A stretch of 64,000 nucleotides of DNA from Roseomonas sp. KE2513 (GCF_016107305.1 NZ_RCVR01000004.1:230872-294871), one strand, 5' to 3'. Positions 51,260-60,332 are shown, counted from the first letter of the stretch. Made by a program: numbers and translations. The notes: generated by a model from the sequence alone, not told the origin.

Positions 51260-52147
51260 TCATCCCTCGCCCTGGGGACTGGTGGAGGTCATCTCCGCCA
51301 CGGCCCAGAACACCGCGATCATCACCAAGGTCTCCCAGCCAATTGAGGCTGCGAGACGAGCTCCGGACCCAGGGGTATTCGCTGCAAGGGCTGGCGTCAG
51401 CCGGAACCGGTGCCACGCGGCGAAACCAAGGAGCACGCCAACCAGCCCGACTTTTGCGAGAAGGGCCAATCCGTATGGCGTCGTCACCAACGCGTCCAAA
51501 CGTCCGACGAGCAACCAGGCAAGAACGGCTCCAGCGAGGACCAGACCACCCACGATCCACCCGGCCGCACGAGCCCACCCCTCGACCAACCGGGCCGCTG
51601 TCGGACCGCCACGCCGGGACGCCAGGGCCAGCGGCCACAAGCTTCCGGCCCAGAACGAAACCGCGAGGAGGTGGACGACCAAAGCGGTCGCCAGTAGCGT
51701 TCGTGGTTGATGCTGAGTGGTGTGCCCGACCGCCGTAAAGCTGGCCGCGATGGCCAAGATCCCCGCTGCCCCAAAGACCATGGCACCCGGTCCGATCCAG
51801 GTAGCCAAGCCGACGGCGAGCAGGCCTGCCCAGGTGGTGATGACCGAGATGCCAGGGCGAGACGTCAGCATCACGGTCCAGATCTCAGGATCCAGGACGT
51901 CGCCGTCTGATGCCAAGGCGACCTGGGAGGCTAGCCAAGCCAGGCTGACAACCAAACCAAATCCTACCAGTCCTAGTGTTGCCCGACGGCAGACTGCCAC
52001 ATCTCCTGAATCCTGGAGACGCCCGAACCCCAAGGCAAAGATTGCCAACCCAGCAGTTCCCAGAGACGCCACGTAGTAGGCAATCCGCAGTACTGCGGCC
52101 GTTGCACGGAGAGGCTCAGGCTCCGGCCGCAGAAATTCCAAGATCAC
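51260..52147 (-). CDS. copD: CopD family copper-resistance membrane protein
   Basis: 295 aa with about eight membrane helices (for example LAIFALGFGRL, VITTWAGLLAVGLATWIG, LVVHLLAVSFWAGSLWPLAL, ALLAKVGLVGVLLGFAAWHRF). The VHLLAVSFWAGSLWPL and AKVGLVGVLLG segments are CopD/PcoD hallmarks, including conserved His. It probably moves copper across the inner membrane with CopC. Its ATG overlaps the copC stop (ATGA). Confidence 0.88.
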   Translation of the reverse strand: MILEFLRPEPEPLRATAAVLRIAYYVASLGTAGLAIFALGFGRLQDSGDVAVCRRATLGLVGFGLVVSLAWLASQVALASDGDVLDPEIWTVMLTSRPGISVITTWAGLLAVGLATWIGPGAMVFGAAGILAIAASFTAVGHTTQHQPRTLLATALVVHLLAVSFWAGSLWPLALASRRGGPTAARLVEGWARAAGWIVGGLVLAGAVLAWLLVGRLDALVTTPYGLALLAKVGLVGVLLGFAAWHRFRLTPALAANTPGSGARLAASIGWETLVMIAVFWAVAEMTSTSPQGEG

Positions 52148-52518
52148 CGGGCGGCGACCGCGAACTTCACCGTCCCACTCATGACGTGCCCATCATCGCC
52201 CATTGCACGCCACTCCAGCCGGTAAGCACCCGACGGCAGAGGAGCCGCAACCGTGGCCGTCGCCCTACTGGATGCCGCACGTCCTCCCTCTCGCCGCACC
52301 TGGTGCTCCCGCCCGTTCTCGTCGAGCAGGCGCAGTGCCGTGACCCTGCATTCCTCGCTGAACGCCAAATTCAGAGCGCGCGGCGAAGCAGGCAGGGTTG
52401 CCCCATCCGCCGGGTCAGAGCTGTGGAGCATCGCATGAGCCGATGCCGCCGCCGGGGTCAGAGCAGCTAAGGTAAGCGCCAGGAGACCGGTCCTGACGAT
52501 GTTGAGGCGTGAAAGCAT
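52144..52518 (-). CDS. copC: Periplasmic copper-binding protein CopC
   Basis: 124 aa from MLSRLNIVRTG, with GGAGAG just upstream of the ATG. A Sec signal should be cut at ASA|H so that His28 becomes the mature N-terminus, as in CopC Cu(II) sites (HAMLHSSDPADGATL). The C-terminal MGDDGHVMSGTVKFAV is the family's second signature. It works with CopD; the two genes are coupled. Confidence 0.9.
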   Translation of the reverse strand: MLSRLNIVRTGLLALTLAALTPAAASAHAMLHSSDPADGATLPASPRALNLAFSEECRVTALRLLDENGREHQVRREGGRAASSRATATVAAPLPSGAYRLEWRAMGDDGHVMSGTVKFAVAAR

Positions 52519-52669
52519 GATCTCTCCAGTGGTCTGATCGTGCGGGACGGCTTCCACGAGAGGAGGCGGAAACCAGTCCACATTCTCTCCTTAGGCGAGG
52601 TAGACCTCTACCGCAGCCTGGATTCCACACCAATTTGTTGCTGCCGCAGAGACCTGATGCACGACAGGG

Positions 52670-52876
52670 TCAGCGGGTTGCCGCCTGCGCCTTCCAGCCA
52701 GCCGCCTGAAGCGCAGCGATCAAGGCGCCGCCTTCAACAGAGCTACCTGTAACCGCGATTTGCTTGCTGTCGAGATGGATCTCGACCTGCGCTGCAGGAT
52801 CGGTTGCCTTGACGACGGAGGTCACCCCTTTAGCGCAGCCCGCGCAATTCATGTTCCCGATCTCTATACGGCTCAT
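52670..52876 (-). CDS. copZ: CopZ-like heavy-metal-associated (HMA) chaperone
   Basis: 68 aa, a single HMA domain with the metal site GNMNCAGCAKGV (Cys-x2-Cys at residues 11 and 14). It should carry Cu(I) in the cytoplasm to the P-type ATPase, which itself lacks a classical N-terminal HMA domain. A CueR-type promoter 29-59 bp upstream indicates copper induction. Confidence 0.88.
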   Translation of the reverse strand: MSRIEIGNMNCAGCAKGVTSVVKATDPAAQVEIHLDSKQIAVTGSSVEGGALIAALQAAGWKAQAATR

Positions 52877-52904
52877 CGTGATGTTCTCCAGATCAACCAG
52901 GGAG

Positions 52905-52935
52905 GAGATGGGGTTTCCTATCGTGGGAAGGTCAA
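52905..52935 (-). promoter_or_regulatory. CueR-type promoter of the copZ-like gene
   Basis: On the minus strand TTGACC (52935-52930), a 19-bp spacer with the dyad TTCCCACGATAGGAA, and CATCTC (52910-52905). The over-long 19-bp spacer with a central dyad is the MerR/CueR hallmark. It differs at only a few positions from the two boxes at 62.8 kb. Confidence 0.8.
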
Positions 52936-53122
52936 GACCACACGGCGCTCTGCCGATGCCATTTTGCGCGAGATGTTGATGCTCCGCTGATGTCGTACTG
53001 AGCTTGCCGAGCGTCTATCAACGTTGGCGACGAGGAGAGGATGTGAACTCAGTCCGGCCCTGCACGCCCAGGCGATTCTGTTATCTCTGTCGTTACTCCT
53101 ACAAATTCAGGAGTACCCTCAG

Positions 53123-54061
53123 ATGCGCGTCTGCTCTATCGCCGCTGGCCGCACGGAGAGGTTGCTCCAGGCTGTCTCAGGCAATCGGGGAGCAAATGCG
53201 CCTACCCTAAGAGCCCTCGCCCTGGCTCATGGCCACAACTCCGTTGCCGGGCGCCGTCTCATCACTCGGATTGCTGAGCTGAACCTTGATGCTGGGCCCG
53301 TAGTCACCCATGGAAGGCAGCACTCAGCCGTTACGTGGAGCTATCCGTGTTCTAACCGCTTCAGGATTGGCAGCGAGGTGAGTGGCGATAGAGGTCTGGT
53401 GTTCGAAACCGCTGTCGCGGTTGCGGGAAAGCGCATCAAGAAGATTGCGGCCACGGTGACAACCTGGTTCGGCTGGCACGCCATTGCTCGATGGTTTGAG
53501 CGGAGCGGATCAACTTGTCAGCCAGACGCGCTGGCCGCGCTGTCCGAGGCCGTGTTGCATGTGAACTTCATCCGCGCCATTGCGATCACACCGCTGGTGC
53601 GAGATGCGCTTCTCCTCCGGGACGGCCATCTACCCATTGTGGTGCCCACAACAAATGGTGCCTTCCTCGGATTTCTACGGCTCCTCCAGCTCGTGGATCG
53701 CCTCCACCTCGCCGCCGATCTTTCCACCTTCTTGCCAGACGGCCGCCTGTCCACAGGCGAACTCTCCGCAGCCCGGGATATCCGGGCCCTTGCCTCCGCC
53801 CGCAACATCTCAGCTGATCTCCTCGGGAAGCGTTTCATGCTGGCCATGGAGGCGGCGAACTACGAAATCGTGGCAGACAGACGGCTGCGCCGATCCGGTG
53901 TAGCGACATTCACAGCTGGTGCTCCGGTGGCTTCCGTCCTGGACGATGTCCTATCGTCCTACTCGACACTCGTCTCTCTCTGCGCAGCCGGTCATTCTGA
54001 TCCCGATGCGGTGGCTAAGCTGCTGGAGCAGGAGGATACTTTTCAGGGGCGGACGAGGTAG
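53123..54061 (+). CDS. Hypothetical protein
   Basis: 312 aa from MRVCSIAAGRTERLL, chosen because AGGAG lies about 8-10 bases upstream; an ATG at 53024 is longer. No family recognised. Visible features: KIAATVTTWFGWHAIARWFERSG at about 115, FIRAIAITPLVRDALLLRDGHLPIVVPT, and a largely helical C-terminus. No signal peptide or TM. It stands between copZ and copS on the opposite strand, inside the copper island, with no obvious link to it. Likely cargo of the accessory region. Confidence 0.6.
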   Translation: MRVCSIAAGRTERLLQAVSGNRGANAPTLRALALAHGHNSVAGRRLITRIAELNLDAGPVVTHGRQHSAVTWSYPCSNRFRIGSEVSGDRGLVFETAVAVAGKRIKKIAATVTTWFGWHAIARWFERSGSTCQPDALAALSEAVLHVNFIRAIAITPLVRDALLLRDGHLPIVVPTTNGAFLGFLRLLQLVDRLHLAADLSTFLPDGRLSTGELSAARDIRALASARNISADLLGKRFMLAMEAANYEIVADRRLRRSGVATFTAGAPVASVLDDVLSSYSTLVSLCAAGHSDPDAVAKLLEQEDTFQGRTR

Positions 54062-54175
54062 GAGTCTAGGGCGGCATCCCCCGAAGATGGCATGGTGGTG
54101 AGACCCTGGTTTCTAGACGGAAGATCCTGCTACTCGGCTTCATCGTCTTGGCGACCATACATCAACACCGAGGAG

Positions 54176-55546
54176 TTACATCAATTTGCTTCCTGCTGAG
54201 GCCTCAGTGCGCGCCTGCTTCAGCGGAAGCTTGAGCGTCACCACGGTTCCCTTGCCGGGAGCGCTGTCGATCGAGAGGCTTCCACCGTGGGCTTCTACGA
54301 TCGCGCGCGCAGTGGAGAGGCCTAGACCGCTGCCACTCCGCCCTGCCGTCCTTGCGGGATCGCCCCTGAAAAAGGGTTCGGTGACCCGGGGCAGATCTTC
54401 CGTCGGGATACCCGGCCCCCGGTCTCCAACGCGGACCAGCACGGATTCTGAAGCTTCGACAACCTCGATCCAGGGTTCGCGACCATGCCTGATGGCATTC
54501 GCGACGAGGTTCGTTACCGCCCGCTTGATCGCAATCCGCCTTACAGGGACGACCGCATTTTCATCCATGCGCCCCTCCTCAACGTGCGTGCCTGCATCCG
54601 TAAACTCGTCGACAACTGTTCGAACCAGGGCTGCCACGACCAGGGGCTGGATGACCTCACCACCGTGTCCGCCTCGCAAGTAGGCAAGGACATCGGACAC
54701 CATGGTCTCCATTTCTGCGAGATCACGGCGGATGGGTTCCCTGATCTCATCTGGGAGCTCCTCCGCTCGGAGGCGAAGTCGGGCGATCGGTGACATCAGG
54801 TCGTGGGACAAAGCCCCCAGGGCCAGGGTGCGCTGGCGAAACGCGTCCCGGGTACGAGCTGCCATACCGTTCAAGGCCTCAGCCAGCATCTGCACCTCGC
54901 GGGGCCCAGAGGAGGGCAGCGTCGGGATCTCCCGCTCCAGGTCAAGCCGGGACACAGTGGCGGCAAGGGCCGAAACGGGGGCGGAGACTGACCGCGCGGC
55001 AAAGCCGACCGCCAGCAGCAGGACAAGACCGATGGCCGCAGCATAGGAGTGCAGCGCGGCCTGGTCCGTCGACAACACGTTGAACGAGGCGATTTCGACC
55101 TCAAGCCAGGAGCCGTCCTGCAGGCGAGCGATGGCACCGATGCCGGCGATACGGTCCGACGATCGGTCGATCCGCCCTGAGCGGACACGAACCTCGGTCG
55201 TCAGGCCGGAGAGAGCCTTGGCCCTCGTAGCAACCGCCTCCCAGTTAGCATCGGAGGGGTGCTCAAGGCTCGGTTCCGTGTTCCGACGCCAGTGCACCGT
55301 TAAGTCTGCGCGGGACAACGCGTGTGCGAGTTGGTCTCTATCTACCTCGGGCGCAGCCGCAACGGCGTCGATCAGAGTCGACAGCCGTTGGGCCAGCAAC
55401 TCCTCGGTTCCATGCTCTACGGCCTTGCGCAGCAAGACGTCGTGGAGACCAACCATCGTGGCAAAGAGCACGGCGAAGCCGACGGTAAGCGCCGCAAGCG
55501 TGCGCGCAGCAAGGGACTGGGGAATGAACCGGGTCACCCCGTCCAT
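54176..55546 (-). CDS. copS: Sensor histidine kinase (copper two-component system)
   Basis: 456 aa. TM1 at about 16-36 and TM2 at about 168-187 flank a periplasmic sensor of about 130 residues. A HAMP region follows, then the H-box ALSHDLMSPIARLRLR with His248, N-box TNLVANAIRHG, G1 GDRGPGIP and G2 GSGLGLSTA. It should sense periplasmic copper and phosphorylate the regulator encoded just upstream (13-bp overlap). The metal is inferred from linkage to copAB. Confidence 0.88.
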   Translation of the reverse strand: MDGVTRFIPQSLAARTLAALTVGFAVLFATMVGLHDVLLRKAVEHGTEELLAQRLSTLIDAVAAAPEVDRDQLAHALSRADLTVHWRRNTEPSLEHPSDANWEAVATRAKALSGLTTEVRVRSGRIDRSSDRIAGIGAIARLQDGSWLEVEIASFNVLSTDQAALHSYAAAIGLVLLLAVGFAARSVSAPVSALAATVSRLDLEREIPTLPSSGPREVQMLAEALNGMAARTRDAFRQRTLALGALSHDLMSPIARLRLRAEELPDEIREPIRRDLAEMETMVSDVLAYLRGGHGGEVIQPLVVAALVRTVVDEFTDAGTHVEEGRMDENAVVPVRRIAIKRAVTNLVANAIRHGREPWIEVVEASESVLVRVGDRGPGIPTEDLPRVTEPFFRGDPARTAGRSGSGLGLSTARAIVEAHGGSLSIDSAPGKGTVVTLKLPLKQARTEASAGSKLM

Positions 55547-56292
55547 TCTACGGGGCTTGAGAGCATATAACCAACACCACGGACCGTTTTGATCAGGCCG
55601 GGCTCTCCCTCCTCATGCGGTCTGGCGCCCAGCTTGGCTCGCAAGCGGCTGATCTGGACATCCATGGATCGATCCAGTCCTCCGTAGGGACGATTGCGGG
55701 CGAGATCCAGGAGCTGATCACGGGTTAGGATTCGCTGAGGACGTTCAACAAAGGCCAGGAGCAGATCGTACTCGCCGCTGGTCAGTTCCACGACCACACC
55801 GTCGGGCCGGAGCAGTTCCCGTCGCCTCGTATCCAGGGACCACTTTGCAAAACGCGCCACCTCTCGGCCTTCGCCCCCGTGCGGTCCCTCGGGGTTTTCG
55901 ACGCGGCGGAGCACAGCTCGAATACGCGCCACCAGTTCGCGCGGGTCCGCAGGCTTTACCACGAAGTCATCCGCACCCAGCTCCAGCCCGATCACCCGAT
56001 CCGAGGCTTCTGCGAGAGCCGTGAGAAGGATAATTGGAATCCGTCCCTCGGCGCGGAGATCCCGGCAGAGTTCGAAGCCGGACCGGCCTGGCAGCATGAC
56101 GTCGAGCACAACGAGGTCCACAGGAGCAGAGGCAAGAAGACGGCGCATCTCGATGCCGTCTCGGGCTCCGCTCACGCGAAACCCGCTCCGGCGAAGCAGG
56201 GAGACCAGCAGCTTGCGCAGCTCGCCATCGTCCTCGACGACGAGGACATGCCGCCCCTCTCCAGACATCGGCGGGAGGTCAGTTGCCGACAT
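55534..56292 (-). CDS. copR: OmpR-family response regulator (copper two-component system)
   Basis: 252 aa from MSATDLPPMSGEG. The receiver has the acidic pair in VVEDD (21-22), the phospho-Asp64 in VVLDVMLPG, Thr91 and Lys113 (VKPADP). A winged-helix OmpR effector follows (ELTSGEYDLLLAFVERPQRILTRDQLL, VQISRLRAKLG, IKTVRGVGYML). It lies 94 bp downstream of copB and overlaps copS. Likely activates copAB. Confidence 0.88.
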   Translation of the reverse strand: MSATDLPPMSGEGRHVLVVEDDGELRKLLVSLLRRSGFRVSGARDGIEMRRLLASAPVDLVVLDVMLPGRSGFELCRDLRAEGRIPIILLTALAEASDRVIGLELGADDFVVKPADPRELVARIRAVLRRVENPEGPHGGEGREVARFAKWSLDTRRRELLRPDGVVVELTSGEYDLLLAFVERPQRILTRDQLLDLARNRPYGGLDRSMDVQISRLRAKLGARPHEEGEPGLIKTVRGVGYMLSSPVEWTG

Positions 56293-56386
56293 ACCTCGAG
56301 GAGGGGTTCCTCCGGCACGGTCATTCACCGAGCCGCTCCCCTGATCCAAGGAGGGACAGAATGTTCTCTCATCGGCCCGGCCTCGC

Positions 56387-57181
56387 TCAGAAGTAGAGCC
56401 GGACGCCCGTAAGGAACTCGAACGATTCAGCCTTGCCGCCCTCATCTCGGACATAGCGGGCCGCCTCGCCAAAACGCCGCGTATAGTTGACACCCACATA
56501 GGGAGCGACCTCACGCGTGAACTCATAGCGAACTCGGAATCCTGCCTCGATGTCGCTGATACCGCTGTTGACGCCGAGTTCGCGGACGCGCTGGGCTGCG
56601 ACGTTGACCTCGACGTTTGGCTGGAACACCAACCGTTGGGTAACGTAGAGGTCGTAGGACGCCTCGAGCCGGGCTGAGAGGTCACCCCTCTCACTCACGA
56701 AAGCCTGCAGGTCGACCTCAAAGAGGCCCGGAGCCAAGCCCTGGATCCCGATCACACCATAGGTGCGATCCGGCCGGGGCCGGGGGTCATACCGCACACC
56801 CGCCTGAAAATCCCAGTAGTAGCCGAGTAGCCTGGAGTAGAGGAGCTGGACCTCGGCGTTCTCGGCACGGCGTCCGCGCTCGAGCTCACCCTGGGTCTTT
56901 ACCCACACCTTGTCGTAGTCCGTGCCGTACCAAGCTTGTCCATCCCAGCGCGCGATGTTCGGCGCCCCATTCAGGCCGACACCCCACTCCAGCTTCTCGA
57001 AGAGCACAGCGCCATAATAGAGTTCATGGGACGCCATGGCATGGGCGCCTGGATCACGGGCTGCGTTCTGCGAGGCCGCCTGCTGCGCTGAGGCTTGGCC
57101 GGCTCCGAACAGCCCGAGCAAGACCGGGAGAGCCAATAGGGACGTGGACGAGCGGCACACTGATGTTTGCTCCATAGCCAT
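56387..57181 (-). CDS. copB: Copper-resistance outer-membrane protein CopB
   Basis: 264 aa from the ATG that overlaps the copA stop (TGATG). A Sec signal ends near ASAQQ. The CopB/PcoB beta-barrel features are seen: LFEKLEWG, WDGQAWYGTDYDKVWVKTQGE, YYWDFQAGVRYD, and the aromatic C-terminus GVRLYF. Unlike plasmid CopB it has little Met-rich repeat before the barrel; that material is in CopA here. Outer membrane, copper tolerance. Confidence 0.9.
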   Translation of the reverse strand: MAMEQTSVCRSSTSLLALPVLLGLFGAGQASAQQAASQNAARDPGAHAMASHELYYGAVLFEKLEWGVGLNGAPNIARWDGQAWYGTDYDKVWVKTQGELERGRRAENAEVQLLYSRLLGYYWDFQAGVRYDPRPRPDRTYGVIGIQGLAPGLFEVDLQAFVSERGDLSARLEASYDLYVTQRLVFQPNVEVNVAAQRVRELGVNSGISDIEAGFRVRYEFTREVAPYVGVNYTRRFGEAARYVRDEGGKAESFEFLTGVRLYF

Positions 57182-59496
57182 CAACCGGCAGACGCGACGC
57201 GCGGCGAGCGCCGGATCTCAACCTTGCGCATCATCCCGGTCTCCATGTGGAAGAGCATGTGGCAGTGGAAAGCCCAGCCGCCCTCGGCATCCGCCTCTAC
57301 ATCGACGTCCATCGTACTGCCGGGCCGGATGCTGACAGTGTGCAGCAGTGGGTTCTGGGCACCATTGCCCACCTGGGGCTGCATCCACACGCCGTGCAGG
57401 TGCATGGGATGGGACATCATTGTTTCATTGATGAAGCGGAGCCGCACCCGCTCGCCCAAGACCAGCGAGATCGGCTGTGCCTCGCTGAACCGGTTGCCGT
57501 TGATTGCCCAGAAGTAACGCTCCATGTTGCCGGTCAGGCGGACCTCGATGATCCTGTTCGGTTCCCGCACGGGATAGGGGTTCGCCAGCGCCTTGAGGTG
57601 CCGATAGGTGAGCACCCGGGTACCAGGAGGTGCTCCGGTGTTCACAGCAAACGCGTCGGGCGGCGCCATCCCACCATGCCCGGCATGGGCGCTGGCGGCC
57701 GACATATCCACCTGACCGACTTGTCCCGTGCCCGGGGCGCCGTGGCCCATGGCCGCGTGGTCCGGTGCTGCCGGGGCCGCGCTGCGCTGATCACGTCTGG
57801 GCGCTGGCTGCTGGTTTTGCCGCCCCTGCGGCCTGCTCGGCGGGGTCTGCTGAGTTGGGCGCTGCTGGCCCATGCCAGGCGTGTTTGGATGGTCCATACC
57901 CGGCATGTTCGAGTGGTCCATTCCGGGCATGTTTGAGTGGTCCATGCCCTGCATGCCGCCCTGGCTCTGGCCCTGGCGAGCCTGAGCCAGGATAAAGGCG
58001 TCCGTACCCGCCACAGATGCCAGCGGCATACGTGCGGAGGCCAGCTGGAAGCCGGGGTCGTTGGCAAGGGAGGATCGCCGACCCATGCCGGGCATGTTGG
58101 AGTGGTCCATCCCCGACATGTTCGAGTGGTCCATGGCGGGAGCGCTGGAGGGCGCCGACGTCCCCCTTCCACGCCCGGTTGCAGGAGGCGAGGTCATTCC
58201 AGGCATGTTGGAGTGATCCATGCCCTGCATGCCGCCCCCACCACCCATTCCGGACATCCCAGACATGCCGGAGTGGTCCATGCCGCCCATGTCCCCCATC
58301 GAGCCCATGGGAGCGATCTGACCAGGCCGGTCGGTCTCCGGGCGCAGAGTGCCGCGATCCAGACCCTTGGGCCCGTAGTCGCCACCCATGTCTGCCATGG
58401 TCAGGAGCGGCCGCTCACGGTGCGGCGGCAGGGCCAGCATCGGCAGCCCTTCCTGGGTGGCGATGCTGGCGCTCGCAAACCCCTGACGGCCCATGGACTC
58501 CGCCAGGATCTGGAACTGGCGCCCGTTGGTGGGGCGTACGAGGACGTCAAAGGTCTCCGCGGGAGCGATGCGGAACTCATCGACCGGCACTGGCACGACG
58601 TTGTTGCCATGCGCCTGGACAACCGTCATCTCCAACCCAGGGATGCGAACGTCGAAGTGGCTCATGGCGCCCGAGTTGATGAAGCGGAGGCGGACGGTCT
58701 CACCGGGCCGGTAGAGGGCGGTGAAGTTCTGCTGCGGCGTCCGGCCGTTGACGAGGAAGGTGTAGCCCGTCACATCCTCGATGTCGGTCGGGTCCATCCG
58801 CATCTGGCCCCACATCATCCGGTCGCGGATGACGGCTTCGCGGGCTGCTGCGTTCGGCGCACGCGCCAGTTCGGCGGCGAGGCTCGCTGCGGTGCGCTTG
58901 TTGTAGTTGTAGTAGCCAGGGTCCCGCTTGAGGTTCTGGATGACACGGTGGGGGTTCTCATCCGTCCAGTCAGAGAACTGGATGATGTAGTCGCGGTCAT
59001 AGCCATAGGGATCAGGGCGGGTCGGCTCAATGATTAGCGGGCCGTAGAAGCCTGCCTGCTCCTGCGTGCCGGAGTGGCTGTGATACCAGTAGGTGCCGGA
59101 CTGCACGAGTGGGTAACGGTACTGGTGCGTCTGACCTACTGCGATGCCTTGGAAGCCATCGCTGATGCCCGGCACGCCGTCCTGCTCGCTGGGGAGGATG
59201 AGGCCATGCCAATGCACGGAAGTCTCTTCACGCAGGCGGTTAGCCACATTGATGACCACCTCCTCACCCTCGCGGAACTTCAGCACGGGACCAGGGACCT
59301 GCCGGTTGATCGCAATGGCTGAGCGCGACCTTCCGGTGATGTTCAGGGTCACGTGCTCAATGGCGAGGTTGAACTCGCGCGGCATGGCCCGCCCGATGGC
59401 GGGTTGAGCCAGTGCCCTGCTCGACGCCGCGGGTGCGGCAACAGCGGCGATGCCTGCAGCCAGCATGCTGCGCCGCGACATGGAAAACTCAGCCAT
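57181..59496 (-). CDS. copA: Multicopper oxidase CopA (periplasmic Cu resistance)
   Basis: 771 aa with a Tat leader (SMSRRSMLAAG). Type 2/3 copper sites: HWHG (95-98), YHSHSG (138-143), HPMHLHG (about 696-702) and HCHMLFHMETGM (about 744-755, including the type 1 Cys, His and Met). Between the second and third cupredoxin domains, about 395-615, is a long insert with repeated MDHSNMPGM-type units, much longer than in many CopA. It oxidises Cu(I) to Cu(II) in the periplasm and may store copper in the insert. First gene of copABRS. Confidence 0.92.
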   Translation of the reverse strand: MAEFSMSRRSMLAAGIAAVAAPAASSRALAQPAIGRAMPREFNLAIEHVTLNITGRSRSAIAINRQVPGPVLKFREGEEVVINVANRLREETSVHWHGLILPSEQDGVPGISDGFQGIAVGQTHQYRYPLVQSGTYWYHSHSGTQEQAGFYGPLIIEPTRPDPYGYDRDYIIQFSDWTDENPHRVIQNLKRDPGYYNYNKRTAASLAAELARAPNAAAREAVIRDRMMWGQMRMDPTDIEDVTGYTFLVNGRTPQQNFTALYRPGETVRLRFINSGAMSHFDVRIPGLEMTVVQAHGNNVVPVPVDEFRIAPAETFDVLVRPTNGRQFQILAESMGRQGFASASIATQEGLPMLALPPHRERPLLTMADMGGDYGPKGLDRGTLRPETDRPGQIAPMGSMGDMGGMDHSGMSGMSGMGGGGGMQGMDHSNMPGMTSPPATGRGRGTSAPSSAPAMDHSNMSGMDHSNMPGMGRRSSLANDPGFQLASARMPLASVAGTDAFILAQARQGQSQGGMQGMDHSNMPGMDHSNMPGMDHPNTPGMGQQRPTQQTPPSRPQGRQNQQPAPRRDQRSAAPAAPDHAAMGHGAPGTGQVGQVDMSAASAHAGHGGMAPPDAFAVNTGAPPGTRVLTYRHLKALANPYPVREPNRIIEVRLTGNMERYFWAINGNRFSEAQPISLVLGERVRLRFINETMMSHPMHLHGVWMQPQVGNGAQNPLLHTVSIRPGSTMDVDVEADAEGGWAFHCHMLFHMETGMMRKVEIRRSPRVASAG
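57878..58290 (-). repeat. MDHSxMxGM-coding repeats inside copA
   Basis: Several near-identical 27-30-bp units coding MDHSNMPGM, MDHSNMSGM or MDHPNTPGM occur in two clusters (about 57878-57955 and 58083-58290). Met and His spacing suits Cu(I)/Cu(II) binding. The repeats are in frame and are protein-level, not a CRISPR. Confidence 0.8.
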
Positions 59497-59820
59497 GCTG
59501 GAACACTCCTCTCAACTGATGTGACATCGGAGAACCCTGGTATGCGGCGTCAGAAAGGGCGGGCTTGATATCAACTCTGGGGTCCACTCGAGCAATGAGG
59601 GAATGGCTCCGGACATAAAATGAAAGATTTGCCAGAGACTCAGATTGAGGACGGCCTTGCAGGGAGCGTGTAGCCTTCAGCCGTGCCGCGCTCATGCGCG
59701 TTACCTGTTCCGGCAGGACCATTGGTCGTGCCGTAGCTCATTCGCCTGCTCCCACCGGACACGGGAGTTCCGAGATGTTGGCCAGCCCGGTCCGGCGAGG
59801 CACGGCCAGGAGGAGGAAGC
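59497..59820. other. Divergent promoter region between copA and a Met-rich lipoprotein gene
   Basis: 324 bp with no convincing gene. It has an AT-richer patch near 59615-59635 (ACATAAAATGAAAGATTT) that may be a promoter. I see no CueR box here, so control by the CopRS pair is more likely. Confidence 0.4.
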
Positions 59821-60240
59821 ATGAACATTGCTTCGCGTGGATTTCGGAACACCCGGCTGGTTCTCGGCCTGACTCTCGCCCTTGGAGCCGCGGCGTGCGC
59901 CCAGCAGGCGACGCCGCAAGCTTCGGCACCTCCAGCTGCTGACCTGTCGATCCAGCCTGCAGGGCGGTCGACGGCGATGCCTGCATCCAGCCCGCAGGGC
60001 ATGCAGGGAGGCAGCATGCAGGGCATGGACCACTCCCGGATGCCTGGTATGAGTGGCAGCAACATGCAGGGCCACAACATGTCCGGCATGAACATGCAGC
60101 AGATGATGGCCCACTGCGCCGAGATGCGTCAGCAGATGCGGGCGGGTGCCAGCATGAGCTCGGATATGCAGGCCATGATGGCACACTGCGATCAGATGAG
60201 CGGCTCCACCGGTACCCAGCGCGGCACCCGGGCCCGCTGA
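59821..60240 (+). CDS. Met/His-rich putative copper-binding lipoprotein
   Basis: 139 aa. Signal peptide with lipobox LGAAAC near residue 26. The mature part is Met-rich: MQGMDHSRMPGM (the same unit as in CopA), then MSGMNMQQMMAHCAEMRQQM and MQAMMAHCDQM, with two MMAHC units spaced 24 residues apart. Periplasmic copper binding is inferred from motif and location. GGAGGA precedes the ATG. No formal family recognised. Confidence 0.8.
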   Translation: MNIASRGFRNTRLVLGLTLALGAAACAQQATPQASAPPAADLSIQPAGRSTAMPASSPQGMQGGSMQGMDHSRMPGMSGSNMQGHNMSGMNMQQMMAHCAEMRQQMRAGASMSSDMQAMMAHCDQMSGSTGTQRGTRAR

Positions 60241-60247
60241 ACTCGAC

Positions 60248-60278
60248 TGTGGTGGCGGCCGATCTAGCCGCCACCACA
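60248..60278. terminator. Bidirectional hairpin between convergent genes
   Basis: A perfect 12-bp stem (TGTGGTGGCGGC with GCCGCCACCACA) encloses the 7-nt loop CGATCTA, between the lipoprotein stop (60240) and the ATPase stop (60333). No clear T-tract. Confidence 0.6.
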
Positions 60279-60332
60279 CATCGACCAGTTCCCGCAGCGG
60301 CACGAACTTGCCGTCCGCTTCGTCGAAGTCAG

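Noticed and set aside
57878..58290. Regular short DNA repeats that could suggest a CRISPR array
   Set aside because: Units are in frame, code for MDHSNMPGM-like peptides in copA and have no unique spacers of constant length.
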